DNA of 64,000 nt from positions 32,289 to 96,288 of the forward strand of contig JAURYB010000117.1 of assembly GCA_030654075.1 (NCBI GenBank), given 5' to 3'. Of the stretch, positions 18,961 to 27,698 are shown one piece after another (the first letter of the stretch is position 1; every line of letters starts with the position of its first letter). The notes beneath the pieces were generated by a model. The model was not told the DNA's origin. It saw nothing but the letters and a program-made list of their open reading frames with translations, and ran no database searches. The stretch is from Bacteroidales bacterium. GTDB taxonomy: Bacteria > Bacteroidota > Bacteroidia > Bacteroidales > UBA4417. The position numbers were made by a program, and so were the translations under genes.

Positions 18961-19836
18961 ATGTCATTTCAGAAAATAAGCGCTAAAATAACGAATTATC
19001 TGTCGCTCGTTAAATTTGCGCATACAATATTTGCGTTGCCTTTTGCTCTGTTGGGATTTTCACTGGCTACTATCCATCATAGTGATTCTCTGAGCTGGAA
19101 ACTTTTAGCCCTTGTTTTGCTGAGCATGCTTTTCGCAAGAAATGCCGCGATGAGTTTCAATCGTTGGGCCGACAGGGATATTGACAAGGTGAATCCGCGC
19201 ACAGCTCAGCGGGAAATACCTGCCAAGAAAATAAGGCAACAATCGGCACTGGCGTTCTCTATAATAAATGCTTTGCTTTTTGTAAGTGTTACCTGGTTTA
19301 TCAATCCGCTTTGTTTTTATCTTTCCCCTATTGCCCTAATAGTAATATTAGGATATAGTTTCACTAAGCGATTTACGGCTTTGGCACATTTTGTCCTCGG
19401 AATGGGTTTAGCCCTGGCCCCAACCGGTGCTTACCTGGCTGTAACCGGGACTTTCGACTGGATTCCGGTAATTATCTCATTATCTGTTCTATTTTGGGTA
19501 TCTGGCTTTGATATTATCTATGCTCTTCAGGACGATGAATTCGACCTTGAAAATCATCTTCATTCGATACCAGTAATGCTGGGCCGGAAAAAAGCATTGG
19601 ATTTGTCGCTTGGATTACATATTTTGACCGCATTGCTACTTTTTACGGCAGGGTTCATAGGTGATTTCAAAACTATTTACTGGGTAGGACTGGGGATATT
19701 TTCAGTTTTATTATTCTACCAGCATACAATCATAAAACACAACGATCTCCGCCGGGTAAACGTAGCTTTCTTCACCCTGAATGGAATAGCAAGTGTAGTT
19801 TTCTCTGTATTTGCGATTACTGATCTTTTGCTTTAA
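18961..19836 (+). CDS. UbiA-family polyprenyltransferase
   Basis: An integral-membrane prenyltransferase of 291 residues with about eight or nine hydrophobic segments. The first aspartate-rich motif NRWADRDID (about 67-75) and the second, DIIYALQDDEFD (about 194-205), are both complete. The family attaches polyprenyl chains to aromatic acceptors such as 4-hydroxybenzoate; in this phylum a member of the group is thought to act in quinone synthesis (4-hydroxybenzoate or futalosine-type pathway). I chose ATG 18961 over 18910 because of the promoter element between them and the usual N-terminus. The last 20 bases overlap the convergent lpxK gene. Confidence 0.92.
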   Translation: MSFQKISAKITNYLSLVKFAHTIFALPFALLGFSLATIHHSDSLSWKLLALVLLSMLFARNAAMSFNRWADRDIDKVNPRTAQREIPAKKIRQQSALAFSIINALLFVSVTWFINPLCFYLSPIALIVILGYSFTKRFTALAHFVLGMGLALAPTGAYLAVTGTFDWIPVIISLSVLFWVSGFDIIYALQDDEFDLENHLHSIPVMLGRKKALDLSLGLHILTALLLFTAGFIGDFKTIYWVGLGIFSVLLFYQHTIIKHNDLRRVNVAFFTLNGIASVVFSVFAITDLLL

Positions 19837-20911
19837 GGTCGGCATCCTTTTTTATTCCGGATTTTACAGCAGCCAGAATCGCTTCATCGAATTGCATCTT
19901 ATCTGCCGGATGAAACTCGAAGTTAATGGGCGCATAGAAAATCGGCAAATCCCCTAAAACAGCTTCAGCCTCAGCATTTTGAAGGCGTTTCGCATCTTTC
20001 TCCGTTGTGACTATTATCTTTCGCTTGGTTGGCAGGTTTTTAAACTTGTCTTTAATGAGCAAAAGGTCTTTTTCATTGAATTCATGATGATCAGAAAATT
20101 CCATTAATTCCAGATCGGTACACATGCGGCGAAGATATTCCTGCATGGGCCCGGGATTCCCAATACCAGTCACCATTATGATTGAGTAAACATTATCTGC
20201 TTTTGAAGAATACTGGCAAGCAGTTTTATAAACCGTCTCAAACGGAAGATAGTTAATGTACGAAAAGCATACTAATTGCCCGGGATATGGCTTAATTTCT
20301 TCCAGTAACTGTTTTCGGACAATAGGAGAAAAAATTCTCGGCGTTTTTGTAACCACTATAATATCAGCACGCTTACGACCTGAGATGTGCTCGCGCAAGC
20401 GCCCAAAGGGCAACAGCCAGTCTTTTGTAAAAAGTTTGAAATAATCGGTAACCAGTATGGATAACTCCGGTTTTACATACCTGTGCTGAAAGGCATCATC
20501 AAGTATAACTATTTCAAGATCAGGTATATCTTTAATCAGGGTTCGGATTCCTTCTCTGCGGTTTTCACAAACTGCAACATTAATATCCGTAAATTTCTGA
20601 AGGTATTGTACGGGTTCGTCACCAAGGGTGTCTACGGTTTCATTTTCACCAGCGAGCCGGTATCCTTTAGTTTTTCGTTTGTATCCACGACTTAGTGTAG
20701 CAAGATTAGTATTTGCGTCTAATAATCGTATAAGATATTCAACCATTGGCGTTTTACCGGAACCTCCGGCAATAAGATTGCCAACTGAAATTACGGGAAT
20801 ATTGAATTTTTCGGATGGAAATATTTTAACGTCAAATAGTTTATTGCGGATTTTAATTATAAATCCGTAAAGTACAGCAAAAGGGAAAAGTAAAAATCTG
20901 AATGCTTCCAC
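19817..20911 (-). CDS. lpxK: Tetraacyldisaccharide 4'-kinase
   Basis: LpxK phosphorylates the 4' position of the lipid A disaccharide at the inner membrane. It has 364 residues, normal length. A hydrophobic N-terminal segment (about 5-20) is followed by PVISVGNLIAGGSGKTPMVE, with the Walker A at 49-55, then ATLSRGYKRKTKGYRL, the GDEP.QYLQK motif and ILDDAFQHRYVKPELSILVT with the catalytic-site DDAFQHR. TGIGNPGPMQEYLR and FSDHHEFNEKDL are the C-terminal motifs. Its presence shows that the organism makes lipid A of the usual kind. Its 3' end overlaps the UbiA gene tail to tail. Confidence 0.97.
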   Translation of the reverse strand: MEAFRFLLFPFAVLYGFIIKIRNKLFDVKIFPSEKFNIPVISVGNLIAGGSGKTPMVEYLIRLLDANTNLATLSRGYKRKTKGYRLAGENETVDTLGDEPVQYLQKFTDINVAVCENRREGIRTLIKDIPDLEIVILDDAFQHRYVKPELSILVTDYFKLFTKDWLLPFGRLREHISGRKRADIIVVTKTPRIFSPIVRKQLLEEIKPYPGQLVCFSYINYLPFETVYKTACQYSSKADNVYSIIMVTGIGNPGPMQEYLRRMCTDLELMEFSDHHEFNEKDLLLIKDKFKNLPTKRKIIVTTEKDAKRLQNAEAEAVLGDLPIFYAPINFEFHPADKMQFDEAILAAVKSGIKKDADLKAKDQ

Positions 20912-21023
20912 GTGATAAAGATACTAACAAAACTTTCAGCTAATCAAATATTAAAAATCAAAAATAATTAAAAATCCCTACAATATTGATTTTCTAAAGA
21001 AAATACAATAAAAAAGAAATAAT

Positions 21024-21051
21024 TTTGCTCTGCCATCGGATATTAAATTTG
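21024..21051 (+). promoter_or_regulatory. Candidate promoter of the nif3-like operon (TTTG-N16-TAAATTTG)
   Basis: TTTG at 21024-21027 and TAAATTTG at 21044-21051. The spacer of 16 is a little short for the consensus (about 19). The leader would be about 50 bases. Confidence 0.4.
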
Positions 21052-21108
21052 CTCACTCACGGCTTTTTATCTAATTTTACGCAGTAAGAATACACATTTA
21101 TTAAGAAC

Positions 21109-22203
21109 ATGATCTTATCCGAAATTACATCATATCTGAATACCCAATTTCCGCTTGCACTACAGGAAAGTTATGATAACTGCGGTTTGTTGATTGGCGA
21201 TACTGATACTGAAATTGCCGGAGCTTTAATTTGCCTCGATATTACAGAAGAAGTTTTGGATGAAGCTGTAAAAAATAAATGCAACCTGGTTGTATCACAT
21301 CACCCATTGATCTTTTCAGGAATAAAAAGCCTAACCGGCCGCACTGATACCGAACGCTTAGTAATCAGGGCTATCAGGGAAAATATTGCGGTTTTTGCCC
21401 TTCATACCAATCTCGATAATCATCACGAAGGGGTAAATCATTTTCTGTGCAGCAAACTGGGGATTTTAGAACCTGAAATCCTTAAACCTTTGTCGGATAA
21501 ACTGCGGAAACTTGTTACTTTTTGCCCTGAATCCCATGCCAGCCAGGTACGTGATGCCATATTTAATGCAGGTGCCGGGCATATTGGCAATTACGATTGT
21601 TGCAGTTACAGTTCCAAAGGTGAAGGAACATTCAAAGCTTTGCCCGGCGCAAATCCGTTTGTTGGCGAACAAGGAAAATTGCATGCTGAACCTGAGTTGC
21701 GTATTGAAACGATATTTCCTGCCTTCCTCGAAAATAATTTAATTGCAGCCCTTAAGCAGGCGCATCCCTACGAAGAAGTTGCTTATGATATTTATCCTCT
21801 TACCAACAAACATCAAAGTCTTGGTGCCGGCATGATAGGATCACTTCCCCATGCAATTGATGCCGAAGAATTTTTAATTTCAGTGAAAGAAATTCTTCAG
21901 ATCGGATGCATTCGTCATACTAATTTAAAAAATAAAAAAATTCAGCGGATTGCTGTATGTGGTGGCTCAGGAAGCTTCCTGATTAATGATGCAATATACT
22001 GTAATGCTGATATATACATGACCGGAGATATTAAATACCACGACTTCTTTATCCCTGAAAATAAGATGATTTTAGCGGATATCGGACATTTCGAAAGTGA
22101 ACAATTCACAAAAGAACTGATATATAACTTTTTAAAGAAAAAATTTACTACTTTTGCACTCTTTATTTCCGGAACCAACACCAATCCGGTTAATTATTTG
22201 TAA
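21109..22203 (+). CDS. Nif3-like dinuclear metal centre protein (YbgI/DUF34 family)
   Basis: A 364-residue member of the Nif3/YbgI family, in the longer form with a central inserted domain (about 130-235, with ESHASQVRDAIFNAGAGHIGNYD) of the PII-like type. The metal ligands are visible: NLVVSHHPLIFSG (about 62-74), LHTNLDNHHEGVN (about 102-114) and ILADIGHFESEQF (about 322-334). The family is widespread and hexameric; a general cofactor- or metabolite-repair hydrolase or GTP cyclohydrolase-like role has been suggested but is not settled. It lies 26 bases upstream of the zinc-ribbon gene and very likely shares its transcript. Confidence 0.93.
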   Translation: MILSEITSYLNTQFPLALQESYDNCGLLIGDTDTEIAGALICLDITEEVLDEAVKNKCNLVVSHHPLIFSGIKSLTGRTDTERLVIRAIRENIAVFALHTNLDNHHEGVNHFLCSKLGILEPEILKPLSDKLRKLVTFCPESHASQVRDAIFNAGAGHIGNYDCCSYSSKGEGTFKALPGANPFVGEQGKLHAEPELRIETIFPAFLENNLIAALKQAHPYEEVAYDIYPLTNKHQSLGAGMIGSLPHAIDAEEFLISVKEILQIGCIRHTNLKNKKIQRIAVCGGSGSFLINDAIYCNADIYMTGDIKYHDFFIPENKMILADIGHFESEQFTKELIYNFLKKKFTTFALFISGTNTNPVNYL

Positions 22204-22229
22204 ATCAACATAAAACATCATAATCTGCT

Positions 22230-23090
22230 ATGGCAAAAAGTGTTGCTAAACCAGCTGAAACAATCAGTGAAGTGAGCCTTAAGGCATCAAATGCGGTTAA
22301 CACAAGCGAAACTACTGAATCTTCTGCTCCTATTGAGCACGTAAAAGACGAAACAGAGATTTCGATTGAGAAAAAGCTCATTGCTTTATATACTCTTCAG
22401 CAAAATGACTCAAAGATCGATCGTATAAAAATTGTTCGTGGTGAGTTACCACTTGAAGTGGAAGACCTTGAAGATGAAGTTGCAGGTCTTGAAACCCGCA
22501 TCGACAATTATATTTCGGAAATTGAAGTTCTTGACAAGCAGATTGCCGATAAGGTATTAGCTATTAAAGAAAGTCAGGGATTGATTAAACGCTACGAGGA
22601 GCAGCAAAACAATGTAAGGAACAACCGCGAATATGATGCGCTCACCAAGGAAGTTGAATTTCAGAATCTTGAAATCCAACTTGCGGAGAAACGTATCCGC
22701 GAATTTACTGCCCAGCTCACCATGAGCAAAGAAGAAATAGAAAATGCTCAACATGAACTTAGTGACCGTAGAAATGACATGGAAGCTAAGCGCAGCGAGC
22801 TCACTGATATTGTTGCCGAAACTGAACTTGAAGAAAAAGAACTCAACAACAAATCAGAACAACAACAACGGCTGATTGAAGAAAGATTGCTGATCGCGTA
22901 CAAACGTATCCGCAAGAATGCACGTAATGGGCTTGCTGTTGTTCCTGTTGAACGCGATGCATGTGGTGGATGTTTCAGCTATATTCCGCCTCAACGTCAG
23001 CTCGACATAAAACTTCACAAGAAAATTATCGTTTGTGAATTCTGTGGTCGTATTCTCGTAGATAAAGAGTTGGCGGATTCACTTAACTAA
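22230..23090 (+). CDS. Coiled-coil C4 zinc-ribbon protein (CT398/DUF164 family)
   Basis: A 286-residue cytoplasmic protein. A low-complexity Ser/Thr/Glu N-terminus (1-45) is followed by a long coiled-coil hairpin (about 50-220, Glu/Lys/Leu-rich heptads) and a C-terminal zinc ribbon CGGCFSYIPPQ ... VCEFCGRIL (about 245-277) with four cysteines. This matches the Chlamydia CT398-type family. The family is thought to bridge partner proteins; its exact job here is unknown. It sits 26 bases after the nif3-like gene, a pairing common in bacteria, and ends in a strong terminator. Confidence 0.92.
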   Translation: MAKSVAKPAETISEVSLKASNAVNTSETTESSAPIEHVKDETEISIEKKLIALYTLQQNDSKIDRIKIVRGELPLEVEDLEDEVAGLETRIDNYISEIEVLDKQIADKVLAIKESQGLIKRYEEQQNNVRNNREYDALTKEVEFQNLEIQLAEKRIREFTAQLTMSKEEIENAQHELSDRRNDMEAKRSELTDIVAETELEEKELNNKSEQQQRLIEERLLIAYKRIRKNARNGLAVVPVERDACGGCFSYIPPQRQLDIKLHKKIIVCEFCGRILVDKELADSLN

Positions 23091-23104
23091 TCAAGGTATA
23101 CCTT

Positions 23105-23142
23105 TTAAGAGGCTTTCCGGAATACCGGAAAGCCTCTTTTTT
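23105..23142 (+). terminator. Strong intrinsic terminator of the nif3-zinc-ribbon operon
   Basis: Perfect 14-bp stem AAGAGGCTTTCCGG / CCGGAAAGCCTCTT, AATA loop, then a T-run. Confidence 0.95.
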
Positions 23143-23223
23143 ATTTCCATTACATAAAACCACTTTAAATTATCCAGCCTCCTTCATAATATCCTAGCAT
23201 CTTCAACCAAACTCTATAAACAA

Positions 23224-23252
23224 TGAAGGCTGCCCTATTCCGACAGCCTTCA
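23224..23252 (-). terminator. Terminator-like hairpin after the two-module lipoprotein gene
   Basis: The 9-bp stem TGAAGGCTG / CAGCCTTCA has an 11-base loop, about 44 bases past the stop codon. The T-tract on the minus strand is weak. Confidence 0.6.
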
Positions 23253-23295
23253 ATAATTTTTATAAATTATTAAGTATTCAGATTACTTTAAAATG

Positions 23296-24357
23296 CTACC
23301 AGTAAACCCCCGAATGAGCTGCAATATAAATTTTACCTGATAATCCTGTGATTGCATAGGAATCAACATTAGCTCCATTCAGGTTTTCATGCTTATATGG
23401 AAATTGCCCGGGAGCAGTTGTCCATTTGTTATTTTTCTTAGCCAGAATATCATTCCCGACATACAAATGCGTAGCGGATAAACTAACGTTACTTCCCATA
23501 TTAAATGTAATTGTGGCAGTTGAAAGATCATATACAACGTTCAGAGTACCCACTAAGGTCCCTTTAAGAATATCGCATTGCCCTGCGCCGGCATAAATTG
23601 GCCAACTGTAAGTACCTGCACCGATTGGTCCGTTTGACCACCCCCAGTTATTGGATTTAACACCAGGAATAGCGAGGAAGCAGTTTGCTGAATTATCCCC
23701 AAAAGCATAAGCTGTTTCACAAGCACTGTTACCACATCTTTGTTTACAGTAATCCAGATAAAAACCATACGATTTTAATGCTGTTTGAGCTTTAGCTGTA
23801 ACTCTGGTGTACCCCGCGACATCTTTAACCTTAATGTCTGCGATAGCTACAATAATAAAACAATCAGGCAAAGTACTCAATGGAATTACTTGCGTATGAT
23901 TAAGTATTCTTGGCCTAGGGTATTTTATGTATGGGAAATATCCGGGGTGAAAATATCCTGTTCCATCCGGATTAACGGTATTAGGTAACCCGGGAACAGT
24001 CATGCTTGTCAAACCTTCTGGTGTTCCTGCATAAACAAAAATACTTTCGATTGAATCGCCAGGATTCGCATGATACGTAACATACAGATTTACAAGATCG
24101 TTTCCCACTGTAACTGTTCCGTAAGAAACGGATGTATTAAAAACTATGCCAGTTGAAGTGGCTACTCCTGTGGGATACAAATTGGCTAGCAATTGGTTAC
24201 CACAAGGCGAATAAACAATAGTTGACTTAACATCAATTCCAGCTTTATTTGCAGCTGAATTACTTGAATCATCTAGCACTTCCGATTTTTGACATCCGAT
24301 AAATAATACCGGCACAACAAACAGCAGATAAAGAAAACTTTTAAATGGTTTTTTCAT
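23296..24357 (-). CDS. Lipoprotein of unknown function with two related modules
   Basis: A 353-residue exported lipoprotein. The signal peptide ends in the lipobox LFIGC with Cys22. I recognise no catalytic motif. Two halves look like copies of one fold. The first (about 45-180) has GTVTVGNDLVNLYVTYHANP, IESIFVYAG, PGYFPYIKYP and DCFIIVAIADI. The second (about 215-353) has CETAYAFGD, NNWGWSNGPIGAGTYSWPIY, LVGTLNVVYDLSTATITFNM, SATHLYVGND, PGQFPYKHE and KIYIAAHSGVYW. Modules of this GWSNGP/ThLYVG type recur in secreted Bacteroidota proteins. Surface display and binding of a ligand are inferred. It forms its own transcript, and its upstream region carries two clear dyads. Confidence 0.75.
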   Translation of the reverse strand: MKKPFKSFLYLLFVVPVLFIGCQKSEVLDDSSNSAANKAGIDVKSTIVYSPCGNQLLANLYPTGVATSTGIVFNTSVSYGTVTVGNDLVNLYVTYHANPGDSIESIFVYAGTPEGLTSMTVPGLPNTVNPDGTGYFHPGYFPYIKYPRPRILNHTQVIPLSTLPDCFIIVAIADIKVKDVAGYTRVTAKAQTALKSYGFYLDYCKQRCGNSACETAYAFGDNSANCFLAIPGVKSNNWGWSNGPIGAGTYSWPIYAGAGQCDILKGTLVGTLNVVYDLSTATITFNMGSNVSLSATHLYVGNDILAKKNNKWTTAPGQFPYKHENLNGANVDSYAITGLSGKIYIAAHSGVYW

Positions 24358-24872
24358 GGTTTTTGGTTTTAGAGTTCAATTTTATTAAAATGACTGGAAC
24401 AAATAGGACTTGCTGTATTAAATTACAATAAAGAATAGTTGATTGCAAGTATAATCAACTATTGTGCCTGAACTATTATCTGTAAGTCAATCAACTAAAT
24501 AGCAATCAATTGACTGAAAAATACCATATATTTATTTCATTTTGAAAAAAAAATGTCCCTTTTACGCAAATATTTCTTGGTTAAAATCTTGCCTCTTCCT
24601 GCCTATGTTGCCACTCATTTTCTTTTATAGTTTTTAGTATTGGATGTTAACTCGATTGATTTTAATATTTGGAGTAATATTGATTGAATTCTGCCTAAAA
24701 CCGGGTTCTGAATAATAAAATTATCAGGAAACCGGAGAGACAGATAATTACGCCATTTTATGAAAAAAACCAGGCTAATAAAAATAAGTTTTTACTCGAT
24801 TTATTGAAGAACCGGGATTTATAAGAAATAATTTCGGATTTTTGTATTTTAAAGTCTCTTCCCCCTGGTCAA
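24358..24872. other. 515-base intergenic region between divergent genes, with two dyads
   Basis: The region is AT-rich. It contains a perfect 11-bp inverted repeat (AATAGTTGATT, 8-base spacer, AATCAACTATT; 24434-24463) and a second dyad (AGTCAAT ... ATTGACT; 24485-24515). A related TTGATTG/CAATCAA motif recurs about four times in 80 bases. The rest (24516-24872) shows nothing I can name; the TPR gene probably starts transcription near its right end. Confidence 0.6.
24434..24515. promoter_or_regulatory. Cluster of TTGATTG/CAATCAA inverted repeats (possible operator)
   Basis: Two dyads within 82 bases, 77-158 bases upstream of the lipoprotein start codon. The arms share the same core, as repeated binding sites for one dimeric regulator would. 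A small-RNA or terminator function is not supported, since no T-tract follows. Confidence 0.4.
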
Positions 24873-26363
24873 ATGAAACAAACTCTAATTCTATTAATTT
24901 TATTTTTTGTTTCAAGTAGTATCCACGCCTCCTTTACTTTTAACGATAACTGTAAACAGGCTTACACCGAAATGATGTGCCTCCGTTTTGATGGTGCCGG
25001 TGCCAGGATGCAATCAGAGAAAAAAATAAACCCTGACAACCAGGTTCCATACATAATTGAGAATTATATTGATTTTCTGAAAGTATTAATTGGAGAAGAA
25101 GAGCACGATTTCAACTTTCTGAAAAGCAAAAAAGAGCAACGCTTGCGGAAGCTTGCGGCAGAAGGCAAAGAATCACCCTGGTACTTATACAGCCAGTCTT
25201 TAATCTACCTGCAATCAGGAGTTGCCAGGATAAAATTCGGGGAATATGTCAGTGCAAGCCTTGATATTAACCGGGCTTATCGCCTGTTGATTGAGAACCA
25301 GCGTAAATTTCCTGATTTTGTAATGAACAAAGCAGGTCTTGGCATACTACATTCCCTTATTGGCACAGTACCGGCTAAATACAAATGGGCAGTAAATTCA
25401 CTCCAATTTGAAGGCACTATTCCCGAAGGCAATGCCGAGATTGCCGGAGCTTACCGGCAATTGGTTTCCGATCCGCAACTCAGCTTTTTATTACCCGAAA
25501 CAGTTTTTCTGCTCACGTTTGTAACACTGAATCTTTCGGCTGATATACCCGCAGCGCTGAACCTGGTTGAGAAATTTAATACGTCAACACTCAAATCAGT
25601 TGTTAATGAAAGTCCTTTACTGATATATTCCTTTGCAAACATTTATTCCAGGGCAGGCGAAAACGATAAAGTGATTCAGTTGATCACGGATTATCCACGC
25701 ACTCCTGACATGTATCACTTTCACTACCTGAATTATATGCTTGGTGTGGCAAAGCTTAACCGCTTAGATAAAGATGCGTGTTATCCGCTATTAAGTTTCC
25801 TCGGCAGCTTCAAAGGGAAAAACTATATCAGGTCGGCATATATGCACCTTGCCTGGTATTACCTCATTCAAAATGAACCTCAGCAATACAACATTTATAT
25901 CGAACGCATAAAACTCAGGGGGAACGATCAGGTTGACAATGATCGGGAAGCCCTGGTTTTTGCAACTAAAAACAATAAACCGGATATGCGTCTCTTAAAA
26001 GCACGACTTCTGTTTGATGGGGGATATTATTCCCGTGCCAGGCAGGAACTTGATGGATATAAAACATCAGATGTTAAGACCAGTCTCGAATATATTTACC
26101 GCCTTGGTCGTATTTATCATAACTGGGGTAAAATAGACGAAGCTATTTCCTATTATGCAGAAACCATAAAGAAAGGGGGAAATCTGCCCTATTATTTCGC
26201 AGCCAATTCATCGCTTCAACTCGGCATCATCTATGAAAAACGGAATGATTTTGTTCAGGCAAAAAAGTTCTATTTAAAAGTGTTGAATATGAATTTTGAC
26301 GAATACCAGTTCAGTATCACCAATAAAGCACAGGCCGGACTAAATAGAATTAAGGGGAAATAG
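24873..26363 (+). CDS. Exported TPR-repeat protein
   Basis: A 496-residue protein with a signal peptide (about 1-19, ending IHA). The body is helical and fits tetratricopeptide repeats, clearest at the C-terminus (ARQELDGYKTSDVKTSLEYIYRLGRIYHNWGKIDEAISYYAETIKKG and the following YYFAANSSLQLGIIYEKRNDFVQAKKFYLKVL-type repeat, about 385-480). Periplasmic TPR proteins usually scaffold other envelope proteins; the partner is unknown here. It is probably monocistronic, lying opposite the lipoprotein gene and converging on gldB. No enzyme motif is visible. Confidence 0.8.
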   Translation: MKQTLILLILFFVSSSIHASFTFNDNCKQAYTEMMCLRFDGAGARMQSEKKINPDNQVPYIIENYIDFLKVLIGEEEHDFNFLKSKKEQRLRKLAAEGKESPWYLYSQSLIYLQSGVARIKFGEYVSASLDINRAYRLLIENQRKFPDFVMNKAGLGILHSLIGTVPAKYKWAVNSLQFEGTIPEGNAEIAGAYRQLVSDPQLSFLLPETVFLLTFVTLNLSADIPAALNLVEKFNTSTLKSVVNESPLLIYSFANIYSRAGENDKVIQLITDYPRTPDMYHFHYLNYMLGVAKLNRLDKDACYPLLSFLGSFKGKNYIRSAYMHLAWYYLIQNEPQQYNIYIERIKLRGNDQVDNDREALVFATKNNKPDMRLLKARLLFDGGYYSRARQELDGYKTSDVKTSLEYIYRLGRIYHNWGKIDEAISYYAETIKKGGNLPYYFAANSSLQLGIIYEKRNDFVQAKKFYLKVLNMNFDEYQFSITNKAQAGLNRIKGK

Positions 26364-26560
26364 TTGGTGGTTTACTAATTTGTTTCTGGCTTCTGGCTAT
26401 AATGTTTCTGAACATTGAATACCCGGTTAAAGGCTTCAAGATAAAACCATATCTCCCTGACAATAAATTACAGATAACCCACGATCTCTAAAAATCTTAA
26501 AAATCTTGTCAAACTACGATTGAATGACTATTGATTGACCAATATCTTCCATACATGTAA

Positions 26561-26625
26561 CATTTCTCTCTCACCCTATCGCCCTTCGCCTTGTCACCCC
26601 TCACTTCATCTTCTCCCTCCTCACA
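26561..26625. repeat. Pyrimidine-rich 7/8-bp periodic array (TCACC/TCGCC)
   Basis: TCACC or TCGCC recurs at 26571, 26579, 26586, 26594 and 26601, so at alternating 8- and 7-base steps. On the minus strand it reads GGTGA/GGCGA. It ends about 19 bases from the gldB stop codon. Confidence 0.7.
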
Positions 26626-26643
26626 TCTTATACAATTTGCGTC

Positions 26644-27672
26644 CTACCTCTTCCCAGGCTTAAATTGCGATACTTTCAGGATATGCTGTGCATCCGTATC
26701 TTCCATCAGTTGTTTCAATGAGATATTATCAGCTTCCCGCATATAAGCCCTCACTATTTGCCAACCCATATACGCGCCTAACCTTCCGGGTGATTCAGCA
26801 GCAAAACCAGAGGTAAACGGGGCATCAGTCATCATCTTCGAAACGCCTTGCGGATCGGACGAAAACAGTAACTGGTGTTCAATAATAAAAGCCCAAATGC
26901 TGCTTTCGTTCCTATTACTCCATTCAAGTTGTTCAGCCGAATAACCGATTTTAAATTCATCTTTTACATCAGGCAGAGTAACATCAAGGAAGTACAAGGC
27001 CTTCCCGGCCATAATCATCTGATCCAGCAATGTATTACGTTTGCCATCCATGTGCACCAGGTTATCAGAAACTGCCAGCATACATTGAGGTAAAATATGT
27101 TCCGGAGTTAAACGATTGGTTTTGTATTTTGGAATACCTGCTTTAACGTAAGCCGATACATCATTGCCCAGGAAAATATCTAATCCAATCGCCATTGCCG
27201 TATCAGAATAATACACCGGATTATCTATATCTAACCCCGAAACATAGGTAAACACATGAGGAACAGTCTTCTCAGGATAGTATTGCCTGAACCGTTTAAA
27301 GGCAACCGTCAGATCATTTTCAAGAAAAGTAATGTCCGGATATTCTCTTATCGTCAGATCATATAATTCCCTGATATTGGGATCATTCAGAAAATTATAG
27401 ATTCTGAGTATATTCATGGTATCCTGCCACTGATTGCCAAGAAAGTAAGAATAATCCGGATAAAGAGTAGCCATCCCCTGCCTGAGATGCTTTTTATCCA
27501 GTCCGAAAAGCGCTTTCTCGTATCTCTTTATACCAATTTTACTTTCCGCAACTTTTGTGTTTAGTTGAGAAGGCATTGTTACTTCCGGATTCTTGTTTTT
27601 ACAGGCTTGAAATGCAAGAATCAGGACTACAGGCAAATAGATGAAATACTTACTAAAAAGAGATTTATTCAT
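26644..27672 (-). CDS. gldB: Gliding-motility-type lipoprotein GldB
   Basis: A 342-residue lipoprotein with lipobox LAFQAC (Cys24). The body matches the GldB family: ERY-like start IGIKRYEKALFGLD, LYPDYSYFLG, a central VFTYVSGLDIDNPVYYSDTAMAIGLDIFLG, then LLDQMIMAGKALYFLDVTLPD, KIGYSAEQLEWSNRNESSIWAFIIEHQLLFS and ESPGRLGAYMGWQIVRAYM. GldB is needed for gliding in Flavobacterium but is present in many non-gliding Bacteroidota, where its role is unclear. It is 27 bases downstream of a small OMP gene and probably cotranscribed with it. Confidence 0.93.
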   Translation of the reverse strand: MNKSLFSKYFIYLPVVLILAFQACKNKNPEVTMPSQLNTKVAESKIGIKRYEKALFGLDKKHLRQGMATLYPDYSYFLGNQWQDTMNILRIYNFLNDPNIRELYDLTIREYPDITFLENDLTVAFKRFRQYYPEKTVPHVFTYVSGLDIDNPVYYSDTAMAIGLDIFLGNDVSAYVKAGIPKYKTNRLTPEHILPQCMLAVSDNLVHMDGKRNTLLDQMIMAGKALYFLDVTLPDVKDEFKIGYSAEQLEWSNRNESSIWAFIIEHQLLFSSDPQGVSKMMTDAPFTSGFAAESPGRLGAYMGWQIVRAYMREADNISLKQLMEDTDAQHILKVSQFKPGKR

Positions 27673-27698
27673 ACTAAACTTATTTTCTATGAACCAGG

